NCBI GenBank assembly: GCA_019054805.1
Contig: JAHQIY010000031.1
Coordinates: forward strand, 434,001-498,000
Length of the DNA stretch: 64,000 nucleotides
Direction: 5' to 3'
Source of the DNA: Brachionus manjavacas
Taxonomy: Eukaryota > Rotifera > Eurotatoria > Ploima > Brachionidae
Translations under genes and position numbers: made by a program
Notes under the pieces: generated by a model
What the model saw: only the letters and a program-made list of their open reading frames with translations
Databases searched by the model: none
What the model was told of the DNA's origin: nothing
Part shown: positions 44,505-53,830 of the stretch, piece by piece
Layout: every line of letters starts with the position of its first letter
Position numbering within the stretch: the first letter of the stretch is position 1

Positions 44505-44690
44505 GTGTTACACTTTGCAGCCCTGAAACTAATAAATTATAAATAATTAGAACCACTTGTCCAATCTTGCTTTAAAAACATTTAAGCTTCGTGATTCAAC
44601 TATCATCCTTTGTAGCTGATTCCAAGTTTTGGACACTATTCATAATGAAATGATATCTATTTGAGTTGCTAGTGATCTCTCGATATTTGA
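44505..44690 (-). pseudogene. LINE C-terminal end, third subfamily (minus)
   Basis: A minus frame reads SVSKTWNQLQRMIVESRSLN and VFKARLDKWF then stop, the usual W-N-x-L-P/Q-x-x-V-V-x-x-x-S-x-x-x-F-K-x-x-L-D close of CR1-type LINE ORF2. The 3' untranslated part to 44505 includes CTGGACAGCTTCTGCCTAGT. Upstream coding is lost. Confidence 0.65.
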
Positions 44691-44691
44691 T

Positions 44692-44916
44692 TTGATATTT
44701 GAAGAGTATATTTCAAAAATTGATTTAACTTTATCTAATTTATTAGCCGATATCCAAAATAATGAAAAAATTATACAAAATTCAATGTTTTTAACCGGTA
44801 GACGAAGGCCCGAGTGTCTCACTTTAGAAGCCAATGGTTTGACTGCTGACTGGTTTGGTTTGACACTTAGTCCTTCCTTTCAGCCAAATGCTCATAAGTT
44901 CATTGAAAAATAAATA
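44692..44916 (+). CDS. Hypothetical short frame, unassigned
   Basis: A 73-codon frame (nominal start not ATG) with a helical first half (EEYISKIDLTLSNLLADIQN) and a basic-to-nonpolar second half (MFLTGRRRPECLTLEANGLT). Composition and helix pattern look more protein-like than the flanks, and it might be the terminal exon of a gene whose first exon was displaced by the LINE at 44.5 kb. No family is recognised. It is unlikely to be a complete gene by itself. Confidence 0.25.
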
Positions 44917-45004
44917 ATATCAGAAATGATATTTTTGAAAAAATAAGAGAAAAAAAGAATTTGAAAAATTGACAAAAGAATAATTTATCAATAAAATAGA
45001 AAAC

Positions 45005-45480
45005 ATGGATTGCTTATTTGATGAATTAGATTTTGAAGAAGATTTAAAAAAAAAGCAACAAATTCAAAGACTGAATTGTGAAAACAGGATAAATGAAGAA
45101 TTATATATGCTTATTGATGACAGCTTTTCATTTATTAGAAAAATGGATAATTGTGTTGAATATCTTTTATTAAAAAATTTAGATTATAGCATACCAAAAT
45201 ACTTAAGCCCAAAAAAGTAATCTAAATCCTAAACCAAAAATACCCAAAATCAAAAATTTAAATATTTTCGGTCATTTTTTTTTAAGGAATTTTTGGGAAT
45301 CAAAAATCTGAATGCAACAAATTACTCTCTGGTCATTTAGAAACTTGGAAAATCAATTGTTCTCAAAGCGTTCAAATCTTTGATAATACTGCTCCTGTTT
45401 TTTGTATTGAACTAATAAATGAGGATACTTTGGTGAATGGTACATATAATAAATTATTAAGAATTGTGCGATTTAAATAA
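45005..45480 (+). pseudogene. Two-exon hypothetical gene with a frame break
   Basis: Exon-like 1 (45005 to about 45218) starts at an ATG and gives MDCLFDELDFEEDLKKKQQI, a helical acidic protein ending SIPKYLSPKK. A GTAATC...TTTTTTAAG gap of about 68 bp looks like an intron. The following exon, with KSECNKLLSGHLETWKINCS and PVFCIELINEDTLVNGTYNK, is open only if the phase differs by one base. The frame would be restored by one A fewer in the A6 run before the donor (or in the A9 run at 45045). So it is either a sequence error at a homopolymer or a recently broken gene. No family is recognised. Confidence 0.4.
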
Positions 45481-45542
45481 ATTGTAGAAATTTTAACAAT
45501 TGATAATTTAAATTTTTTCTTTATCGAAACAAAAACTTTATT

Positions 45543-45790
45543 TTGATAGATTTATTTAATAAAATTTTAAGAGATTTATTTGCTTTTAATCCTGATTTAA
45601 AAAAAAATATTTTTTATTATCTAATTGTGAGAGATGTCATGTTAGAGCACCTCTACAGCAACAACATGATCGCTTTTGAACAGCACGGCTTCGTCATCAC
45701 GAAGGGCCACCAAGCTAGTGAGCAGATACAGGAACTGGAGCTATGCAAATTACGTCGCTGTCATCAAAATGCATTCTCGGATACAAAATA
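45543..45790 (+). pseudogene. Chimeric frame ending in LINE-like RT sequence
   Basis: An 85-codon frame. The first ~28 residues (FNKILRDLFAFNPDLKKNIF) are AT-rich and might be a third exon of the neighbouring gene. The rest, VRDVMLEHLYSNNMIAFEQH and GFVITKGHQASEQIQELEL, is GC-richer and looks like an RT block of LINEs (H-L-x-x-N-x-I-x-x-x-Q-H-G-F-x-x-x-x). The switch in composition near 45630 suggests insertion of a LINE piece into a host gene tail. Both halves are weak matches. Confidence 0.35.
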
Positions 45791-45938
45791 TGTATTTTGA
45801 GAATCAAAAATAAACAAATTTTTTTTTCTGTATCCCTCAATACAAACATACAAATACATATAGATAGAATAGACATGAGATACAATATGTATCCCAGGAT
45901 ATCAATAAATTTGGGGATACATGTTGGGAATGCGAGTT
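45772..45938. repeat. Small inverted-end repeat
   Basis: Left end GCATTCTCGGATACAAAATA and right end (reversed) GCATTCCCAACATGTATCCC share the first bases and the GGATAC motif. Several GATAC/GTATC words lie between. A short, degraded MITE is likely. Confidence 0.35.
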
Positions 45939-46080
45939 TAAAAAAAAATTTCTCTAAAAAAATTCTAATATCCAAATTAGTATGTGGTCTAGTATGATTA
46001 ACCTGTTTGTCTCATTTAAACCTTAAAATCAATTAAAAAGTTTAAAAAATGAACTGAATTTTTAATAATAAATAAACTTT

Positions 46081-46260
46081 TTTTAACAAAACAATGTAAC
46101 TTAATTAAAAAATTCTATAATAAATTTTATCAACGACTGACTCGTGGTCCAGCAAACGGTCAGCTAACATTTTTAACAAAACAATGTAACTTAATTAAAA
46201 AATTCTATAATAAATTTTATCAACCACTGACTCGTGGTCCAGCAAACGGTCAGCCAACAT
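46081..46260. repeat. Perfectly phased 2 x 90-bp tandem duplication
   Basis: 46081-46170 and 46171-46260 are identical apart from two substitutions (ACGAC/ACCAC and CAGCT/CAGCC). Each unit contains CTGACTCGTGGTCCAGCAAA. On the minus strand each unit encodes MLADRLLDHESVVDKIYYRI followed by a stop, so the end of a coding segment was duplicated. The low divergence points to a recent event. Confidence 0.9.
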
Positions 46261-46261
46261 T

Positions 46262-46455
46262 TTTACCGATAACCCGGTGATTTTTCTGTAAGTTTCCTTT
46301 TCGATATTTTCTAGGCATGTTCGTATTGAATCTCTTATTCCATTATTATTATCTTGTTTGGATAGTTCTTTCATTTTAAGGTTAAGTAGTGGAATTAAGA
46401 CAGTGTAATCAAGTTCATCACATTTTAAAATAGTCCAGTTTTGGAAAGTCTGGAT
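46262..46455 (-). pseudogene. Coding remnant of unknown family
   Basis: An open minus frame without ATG reads FQNWTILKCDELDYTVLIPL through SIRTCLENIEKETYRKITGL and continues into the 90-bp duplicate. It resembles helical N-terminal regions of transposases, but no motif fixes it. It may be an exon of a lost gene. Confidence 0.3.
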
Positions 46456-47720
46456 TCATAAAGTTTTTTTTTTAAATTTCAAATCAGTATAAACTTAAAT
46501 TTTAAAAAATTTCAGATTTTCTTGTATTAAATGGTTTAATCAGTGAATAATATAAAAAATAAAGGTCTAAATGGGTTTATGGGGTGTCCATGTATTTTTT
46601 AAAAAGGTTAATATGGGTTAAATAGGTTATTTTCAAGGTTTATTGTGTGAATTTTTGCACTAATGGGTGATACCCGAATTTGCCCAAAAATTCACCCCTT
46701 TAAAAGTCCGCCTAAAAAAGAAAAAGTGAAAAAAAAATTTTCTTTAGCAAATTCTTTGAACATTTTTGAGATCAAATGGCAAAAAAGGTCATTTAAATAA
46801 AATTAAAATATCTGAGATTTAAACCCCAAAACAAATACATAATTTGATAGAAAATCACCCATTTTGACCTGATTTATTTTTGACTCAGATAAAAATAAAA
46901 AATAAATTTTCTTTGAACAAGCTGTTTTTTATCAAGATTCTCTGGACACTAAATTATTTATTTTTAGAAAAAAATTCCCAATCCCCTCAGAAAATTAACA
47001 ATTTTCTAAGCTAATTTAAAAGTTGTCACCCCGTTTTCACACAAAATAATAAAGCAGTCTTACTTTTTATATTTTATATTTTGATCTTATGGGCTTGATC
47101 TGAAATTTCAATTTGCTGAAAATATAAATTGTAAGGCAATCCGAATCGTTTCTTTTGGACACCTAAGAATTTTTGGACACAATTATGGATTTGGAAAGTG
47201 TTTTTTTGCTGTCGAGTGTGCAACTATGGTATGGCCTTTTTAAAAAGCAGAATCAAGTTTGGCTTTGATTGCTGTGGGAAGATTTTTAATAAAAAATGTG
47301 AAAAATAAAATTGAATTGTTTTGTTTAATTTTTTTTAAGTTTTAATTTAAAAAAAGATTTTGTAGATAAAAATAATTTTTTGTGGATAAAAGATTTAAAA
47401 TTTGATTTAACTTTTGGTTAAACATTAAGAGCTAGTTAATGTGATTTTTTTAATTATTAAAATATCTGGTCTAAGTAAAAAAGAAGATAGTTTCTTAAGG
47501 TCAAATTGCATTTAAAATGAGGAATCAATGACAACACAAGCTTAGTTTGGAAACTTTGTCTTCACCATTTGTATTTATCTTAATCTTTGATGTAATTTAA
47601 TTTATTTTGTCAGACTATAAGTTAATTTTGTCGAGTACTGAATCAATTTGCGATTATTTTATTTCAAAATGTAAAAAAAAAGTTTAAATCAAAGTTTAAA
47701 TTAAAAAAATAAAAATAAAT
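46456..47720. other. AT-rich intergenic stretch
   Basis: 46560-46700 has several GGGTTAATATGGG/TTCACCC motifs similar to those at 300-1110, perhaps a shared old repeat. 47150-47280 is slightly less AT-rich. No gene is supported. Confidence 0.35.
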
Positions 47721-48952
47721 TCAATTGTAATTCCACACTTTTATTGTTGTATCATAAGAGCCACTTGCCAAATGATTATTTTCAAAAACAACGACAGCAA
47801 AAACGCTATCTGAATGCGCACTCAAATTTTTTTTTATAGTCCCATTTTCTAGATTCCAAATCAGAACTGTACCATCAAACGATCCACTAACTAAATCCCC
47901 ATTATCCAAAGTAACTAGTGAACGAACATTACCTGTATGTCCATTTAGAACTTTTTTCACTTGTCCACTTTGTGAATCCAACACAAATATTCTATTGTCA
48001 TTTAGCCCACTCACTAAGTCACCACTGTGAAGAAAAGCTAGTGAAACAACTTTTACAAGAATAGAAAATGTTCGCTTTAGTAATCCATCATTTGAATCCC
48101 AAATTTTAATTGTTTCATCAAGCGATCCACTAACTAAATCACCATTTTTTAAAACAACTAAAGACATTACAAAATCGGAATGGGCTTGTATGTTCTTAAT
48201 TATTGTTCCGTTTTCAGCATTCCATATTTTTATTGTTTTGTCACCTGATCCGCTGGCTAAATGGCCATTTTTTAAAACAATCAATGAATAAACATTAGCT
48301 GAATGACCTATTAAGCTTATTTTCAAAGCTCCGTCGCTAGTGTTCCATATTTTGATTGTTGTGTCATGTGATCCACTTGCTAGGTCACCAGTGTTCAGAA
48401 CAGCTAGGCAACGGATCCAACTTGTGTGTCCACTTAAAACTTTTCTAATAGTTCCATTCTTTGAATTCCATATGATTATTTTTCTATCTGCCGAACCGCT
48501 GACTAAATCTCCGTCGTGAAGAACAGTCAACGTAACCACTTTATCCAAATGACCAGTTAGGTCAAATTTTGCTAAATTTTTTTTGTAAATTTAAAGAAAA
48601 AAAATTTTTTTTTAATTTTACACGAAAAATTGGTATAATTACGCCGACATTTTCTCAAATTTTCAATAACCAAAGTATCTTTATTTTTTTTGAACCTTTG
48701 AAAAGTTTTGCAATTTTTAAAAATTAGACAATCTTTTTCTTTAAACAAAGCCATGTTGCAGTCTTTTTCTTTCAAGCATTTCAAGCTACACGAAAAACTG
48801 TCTGTAACATTGGTCTTTATTTTGCCATTTGTAATTGTATTCAATTCCATCATCTCCTCTCCATAATGCTTTCGAAATGCTCCTTGTATTTTTTCTCCTC
48901 TTAAAATTGACACAAAACATGATATTTTTAAAAGAAATTTAAAAACAATCAT
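47721..48952 (-). CDS. Secreted PAN-like domain fused to a seven-bladed WD40 propeller
   Basis: Two exons, 48952-48622 and 48571-47721, with a 50-bp intron (donor GTAAAA, acceptor TTTTAG, which fuses NFS to SKFDLTGH in frame) give 393 residues. Residues 1-18 are a signal peptide. Residues about 30-103 form a six-cysteine module (C55, C59, C65, C75, C81, C102) with C-x3-C-x5-CN-x-A-x-F, like PAN/apple domains that bind carbohydrate or protein. Residues 112-393 contain seven WD40 repeats, each with GH...GDL(V/A)SGS-D-x-T-I-K-I-W. This is enough for one closed propeller; repeat 5 is the most divergent (lacks GH, ends IFVLDS). WD40 proteins normally act inside cells, so a secreted one is unusual. 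Function unknown; recognition of an external ligand is an inference. Confidence 0.85.
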
Positions 48953-49022
48953 TTGGAATTTTTCTCATTTATCTTCTATACTAATTTAAAAATTTTAAAT
49001 TTTAAAAAATTTTAACAAAAAA

Positions 49023-49272
49023 AAATGTTCTAGAGCATGTTTAAGATATATCATTTTAAGTTGTATCCACTAAATGTTTCAATTTTTTTTATCATTTGAC
49101 AATAGGGGATGTTCTATAGAATTTAATTAATAATATTATTTTTTGTAATAATTTATTAAAAATGCTTGCGCGTGCGCAAGAGAATAAAATATATGTGCTA
49201 GAGCATGCTCTAGAGCTTCTTAAGCAGACTGGAGCAAGTGCTTAAGCGATGATATAGAACTGCTTAAACAGT
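49023..49272. repeat. MITE-like element with a perfect 16-bp palindrome
   Basis: Inverted ends share ATGTTC, GTTTAAG and ATATCAT (left 49025-49060, right reversed 49240-49275). The interior holds CTAGAGCATGCTCTAG (49198-49213), a perfect palindrome, and the near-palindrome CTTGCGCGTGCGCAAG (49165-49180), which is striking in AT-rich DNA. Confidence 0.45.
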
Positions 49273-50791
49273 GAACATCAACTTATTTCTGAAACGTTGT
49301 GTACTTTGCTTTTAACTTTATTTTTGAATTTTTTTTTAAATTTGAATTTTTTTGATTCAAGTCAGGTTCAAGTCCCGACTTGAATCTAAAAAAAAAAAAC
49401 TTTTAAACAACTCTGGTAATTTACCAAAGATAAAAAAAAAGAAAAAATAATTCAATTACGTTAATTTACTGGAAGGTCAGTAAATTTGTAAAATTACTAG
49501 TCAATAAATAAAAAAGAGGGGAATAAAATAAAAAATTTTCTGATTGAAACAGGAAATTTAATGCTTTTGCTAATTTACTTTAAAATTTATGCGTTTTTAT
49601 TAATTAGATATAGCATAGCAATATCTTAAAAAACAAATTAAGATAATTAAAAATCTTAATCAAACTTTTATAATTGAATTGAACTAAATTATAGAAAATA
49701 ACTCTAAAATTTATAAGCTTTGTCCGAATTGGCAATCAATTCGTAGCAAAAACATGCTTTTTATCCAAATTGTAGGATTAAAGACATTTAAAAATTTATT
49801 ATTAATATTTTTTTAACTTACACTTTTTGGTCAAAATTTATGGACTTAAAAGGTAAAAAAAATTAAAAAAAGTAAGCTAAAAAATTTGTTCAGAATTTAA
49901 AAAAAAAAAATAAATAAATTAGGAGTTTAACTAAGCAAAAGCGTAAATTCCCAGAATTTCCATCTCCGGTCAATTTTAATGGTCAAAAGTCAGTATTTTT
50001 AAAACAAATGAATACATCATTTTTATTTCTTGATAATAAAAATTAAATATGTATACTGAATCATTGGATTTTTGGAACTTAATGGACACAACTAGTTATT
50101 AATTTATGAGGAGATAGCCAAGTAAACTTTTTTTTTAAGCCTAAAGAGTTTAAGTTTGCAGGCATACTTTCACCGGTCTTGTTCTCATAAGCATTTGAGT
50201 TAATAACAGTTCTAAATACTTGAGGATCTCATAAGGCAGTACTTGTGACCGATTATTTTGTGAAGTACTTGGCGGTAGATCGTTATCAAATAAATTGAGA
50301 TGGTAGATTTTTTTAATTCAACAGATTGAGTGTAGCTTACACTCACACATATTCTGTCAGCCCATTGTGAAATCCATTTTTGAATTTAAAAAAAAATTTT
50401 TGTTAAGTTTATTTTGAAATTTTTTATTTAAAAATTTGAATTTTATTTTTAATTTGAATTTTGAATTCTAGACACAAACACTTTTGAGATAAAAAAAAAT
50501 TAAAATTAACTTAACAAAAAATCAGTTAACAAATTTTGATTTAAAACCGATTAATCAATCGATTGAGAAAATATTTTTAAAAAACCTAAATAACTTGTTA
50601 CATTAAATTAATTAAATTTGTTCAAAGAGTAATTTTAATTTATCAAAATAAGCTCTTTGAATTGAAAAAATTTTAAATTTTTCACCAACTTCAAGATGTC
50701 ATTTACAGACACTAATCTAATACTAAGGTTGACTCCACATTTAGAAATTATTTGAAAATAAAAACAAAATTTATTTTTTTAAATTTATTTG
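49273..50791. other. AT-rich stretch with an unassigned coding-like patch
   Basis: 49355-49400 has an inverted TTCAAGTC/GACTTGAA pair like the AAGTC MITEs. 50110-50390 is less AT-rich, with minus frames such as KWISQWADRICVSVSYTQSV that look transposon-like but match nothing recognised. Confidence 0.35.
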
Positions 50792-51441
50792 CTAAAGAGA
50801 TCCAGTTTGCTTTTTGTTGAGCATTTTTTCCAATAAAGCGTTTCCATTCCAAAAAGCTGCTTTGTAGTGGTCGTTTTCTTTGATCATCTCATTTTTAAAA
50901 TCACGTCGCTAAATAAGCAAATTTAAAAAAATTAAAATTAAAATTTCTTTTTACGTTCAAATAAGAAGACATGATTTCAACAGCGCAACGTATGCTCGGA
51001 ACATGAATAATTCGAAAATTCAAAAAAGAAATAAATTCGGCCAGCAATTTAGTAAGCATTTGCTCATCTTTTATTTCTTGGAAAACAAAAATCAAAATAT
51101 TTGCATGACATGACCCAAACTCTCTTATCCTAAACAAAATAAAATTTGATCATAAATTTGATTTTTTTATTTTACTTTTTGTTAATTTCCGCATATTTGG
51201 ACTCCGATCTGATTTTCAAAAACAAAAATGCTTGCCTTTCATTTGGACATATGACAGAGTCTGAAAAAATGCTCTTTGAAACTAAATTTTATTTAACTTT
51301 AAATTAAACAATTTTCACTTTTAAAATTTATAAAGTACCTTTAAATCTAAAATTATTAGCAATCAAAGTCATAAATGTTTTGTTTGACTCAAAATTGGAG
51401 TTTACTACAATCAATTTTTGATGATGCGGTACGTTGCTCAT
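50792..51441 (-). CDS. ERCC1/SPO16-like XPF-family domain protein (four exons)
   Basis: Exons 51441-51339, 51260-51176, 51129-50955 and 50908-50792 join in frame (phases 1, 2 and 0). The introns are 78, 46 and 46 bp, with donors GTACTT, GTAAAA, GTAAAA and acceptors TTTCAG, TTTTAG-type and TTTAG. The 159-residue product starts MSNVPHHQKLIVVNSNFESN. Residues about 48-125 (QAFLFLKIRSESKYAEINKK, FGSCHANILIFVFQEIKDEQ, FRIIHVPSIRCAVEIMSSYL) align by eye without gaps to the central domain of ERCC1 (x-FLSL-R-Y, L-x-x-x-L-G-x-x-x-x-R-V-L-L-V-x-V, then a terminal strand-helix). No helix-hairpin-helix tail with G-I-G motifs is seen. A small single-domain ERCC1 relative fits SPO16, the meiotic partner of SHOC1/ZIP2 in crossover formation. 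Strand-helix alternation could also fit another Rossmann-like protein. Confidence 0.55.
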
Positions 51442-51895
51442 TTTTTTAGGAAATCTGAACAAATAGAAAAAATTACGAGTGTGAAATAATTTATTCAATT
51501 TTGTTCTAAAAATTATTTTTAATTTTAATTTTTTGAATTAAGTGAAACAAAGCTCAATTTGGTCAATTTTAAGTGATAGAAAAGAATTTTTTTTGTGATT
51601 TTTGGGAGACATTAAAAATTGGTAGATTTATGCTAGTTTTTTTTAAAAATGGGTATTCTTACTTTTCAAAGAGATTCTTGAAAGTTTTAGGAAAAAACCA
51701 AATTGAGATTTTTTTAAAAATTAGGGAAATTTTTTGGCACTGTAATTTTTTCTATAAACTAGGCTAATTAATCAATGGCTAAAGAGCTAAATTATTATTT
51801 TAAATAAATAATTCAAACAAAATTCTTTTTTTCATTTTAAAATTTCATTTAAAAAATTGTTTGTCAGAAAAAAAGTCAATAGAGTTGGAACAATA
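51442..51895. other. Intergenic region between two divergent genes
   Basis: The likely shared promoter region of the minus gene starting at 51441 and the plus gene starting at 51896. AT-rich, with no definable element. Confidence 0.45.
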
Positions 51896-52642
51896 ATGAA
51901 GCTTTTAGTTTTAATTTTATTTAGCTGCGTTACATGGTCAACAAGAGTCACTGGGTTTTCATTTTTTTTCCTAGAAAAAAATCAATTTTACAGTGAAATG
52001 GGTTTTTTTGAAATAAAAAATTTAAGTTCACTTAATAGAACCAGATGTCTACTTGAATGCGTAAGAACAACAAAATGCAACCAGGCTGTGTTTGATTCTG
52101 TGGCACAAATTTGTCTCCTTATATCAGGCTATTCTTCAAATTTAACTTATCTAACCAGTCCAAATAAAAAAATTTTCACCAAAGTTTATAAAGTCAAAAG
52201 TGAAAGTGAATGCATCGGTGAAAATGAGTATTGGTCAAAAATAAAGAATGCATGCATACCATGTCCAATTAGTTTTGTAAGATCCAGCTTATATTCATTT
52301 GCATGTTATCATCCGTCCGGTTTGACCCAAAAATTTTTTGATGCCAAAATATATTGTGAACAAATGGGTGCCTTTTTACCAAGACCAAATTCTATAAATG
52401 AAAGGCAAGCAATTCAAAGTTTTGAATCAAGTGAAACTTATATTTGGGTGGACTCATTTATCGCTAAGGTTGGAGAAAAATTTACATGGGGAGACGGCAC
52501 TGATATCATTGGAAGAATTGACAGTAATAATTACGGAGGAAGTTCAACAAGACTTAGCCAAGACGCGTTAATTCTATTGAGATCAGGCTTTAATGACATT
52601 GAAAATGCATTGGCATCAAAAGTAGTATGCCAAATATCATAA
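51896..52642 (+). CDS. Secreted PAN-like plus C-type-lectin-like protein
   Basis: A single-exon, 248-residue product, starting at the ATG at 51896 because MKLLVLILFSCVTWS is a typical signal peptide; the 13 upstream codons of the frame are charged and lack it. Residues about 30-100 are a PAN-like module with C51-x3-C55-x5-C61-N-x-A-x-F-x6-C73, the same spacing as in the WD40 gene 3 kb away. Residues about 106-248 form a C-type-lectin-like domain: C120 and C123, C137, C154, WVDSF, FTWGDG and a final C245. Calcium/sugar-binding motifs E-P-N and W-N-D are absent, so carbohydrate binding cannot be assumed. It is extracellular, possibly in the integument, lorica or immune recognition (inference). 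Confidence 0.85.
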   Translation: MKLLVLILFSCVTWSTRVTGFSFFFLEKNQFYSEMGFFEIKNLSSLNRTRCLLECVRTTKCNQAVFDSVAQICLLISGYSSNLTYLTSPNKKIFTKVYKVKSESECIGENEYWSKIKNACIPCPISFVRSSLYSFACYHPSGLTQKFFDAKIYCEQMGAFLPRPNSINERQAIQSFESSETYIWVDSFIAKVGEKFTWGDGTDIIGRIDSNNYGGSSTRLSQDALILLRSGFNDIENALASKVVCQIS

Positions 52643-53830
52643 ATTTTAAAATAAACAAATTAATTTTTTCTAAATACTCAATTCAAGAATAAAAATTTAA
52701 GTCCCAAATTTTTAATTTCTTCACTTTCTTTTGTATAAAAAAATTCGAAACAAAGCCGAGGCTATTTATGGCTGAATTTTTTGGTTATGGTATAGAATTT
52801 CCAAGTTCATCGAATTTCAAACAGAAAAATTATTTGATCAATATAGAATCTTCAAAGATAAGTTAATTTGAAATAATAAATTTTTGTTTATTTTTCTAAT
52901 ATTTAGCACAGTTGTTTAAAGGTCTCAAAATAAAGTCCAAGTAATCAAAAAAAAAAGTCAAAGTCCGGACTTTAAAATTTTTTTGTTTATTAAGTCCACT
53001 TTTTTTTTTAATTTGCTAGATCAGGCTTTAGATCAAAAAATTTACACTCTTGGGTTGTCGAATGCATATAGACTTTAAAAAAGACAAATTAATTAAAAAA
53101 GTATAAGAAAATTGAAAATAAAATTAAAATAATTCCAATGATTAAAAAAACAATGTTTTTGTTCACGTTTAATTTTAATAAAAATATTGTCAAACAAAAA
53201 ATAAAGTCCAAACTATTTGGAAGCATTTTATTACATAAGGAAACATTTTATTTATGTTTTTTCCATGTCTGAATTAATTATTAAAGACAAACATTAACAT
53301 TTTAAGTTTTAAGTTGACATCTGTATCTCATTAGAAATGATGAATCTTCTAGAATAGAATTCCATTCTGATGCTAGAAATATTGCGAGACGTGTTATTTG
53401 TTAACATATTAATAACATAGTCACGTATTCTATATTTATGATTTTAACATGAGTTGATCATCAAGAAAGTGAGTGCTTAAAGTGTGGGTAACAGATCCCC
53501 CGGGTTTAGCCATCATCGACCCTGATGATCGGAAAATACAAAATATGAGAAAAAATATATTTCTTTTTCGAGGCAAAATATGTAAAGTTTAAATAAAAAA
53601 ATTAAAAATGATATGATTGAAAGAAAAATAAATATCAAGATAAGTTGATTAATTGGTTTTGTTTGTTTCTCTCAATTCTCCATACTTTTTAATTTTTTAT
53701 TACGTTCCATATTTTTCTGACATAAACGGTTAAAACAAGAATTTAAATTTATTTCCTTTGTTTTTTTTTTGTTTTTTTTTTAATTCGAATTTGGTTCTGT
53801 TAATTTAAACATATTTCGAATTGCAAGTTC
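52643..53830. other. AT-rich stretch; possible LTR-like patch near its end
   Basis: 52915-52990 has an AAGTCC/GGACTT inverted pair like the AAGTC MITEs. 53340-53530 is less AT-rich and contains GATCCCCCGGGTTTAGCC; it could be part of an LTR of the neighbouring retroelement, but no second copy was found. Confidence 0.35.

Noticed and set aside
51573-51767. 64-codon plus frame upstream of the lectin gene
   Set aside because: Phe/Lys-rich reading of AT-rich intergenic DNA.
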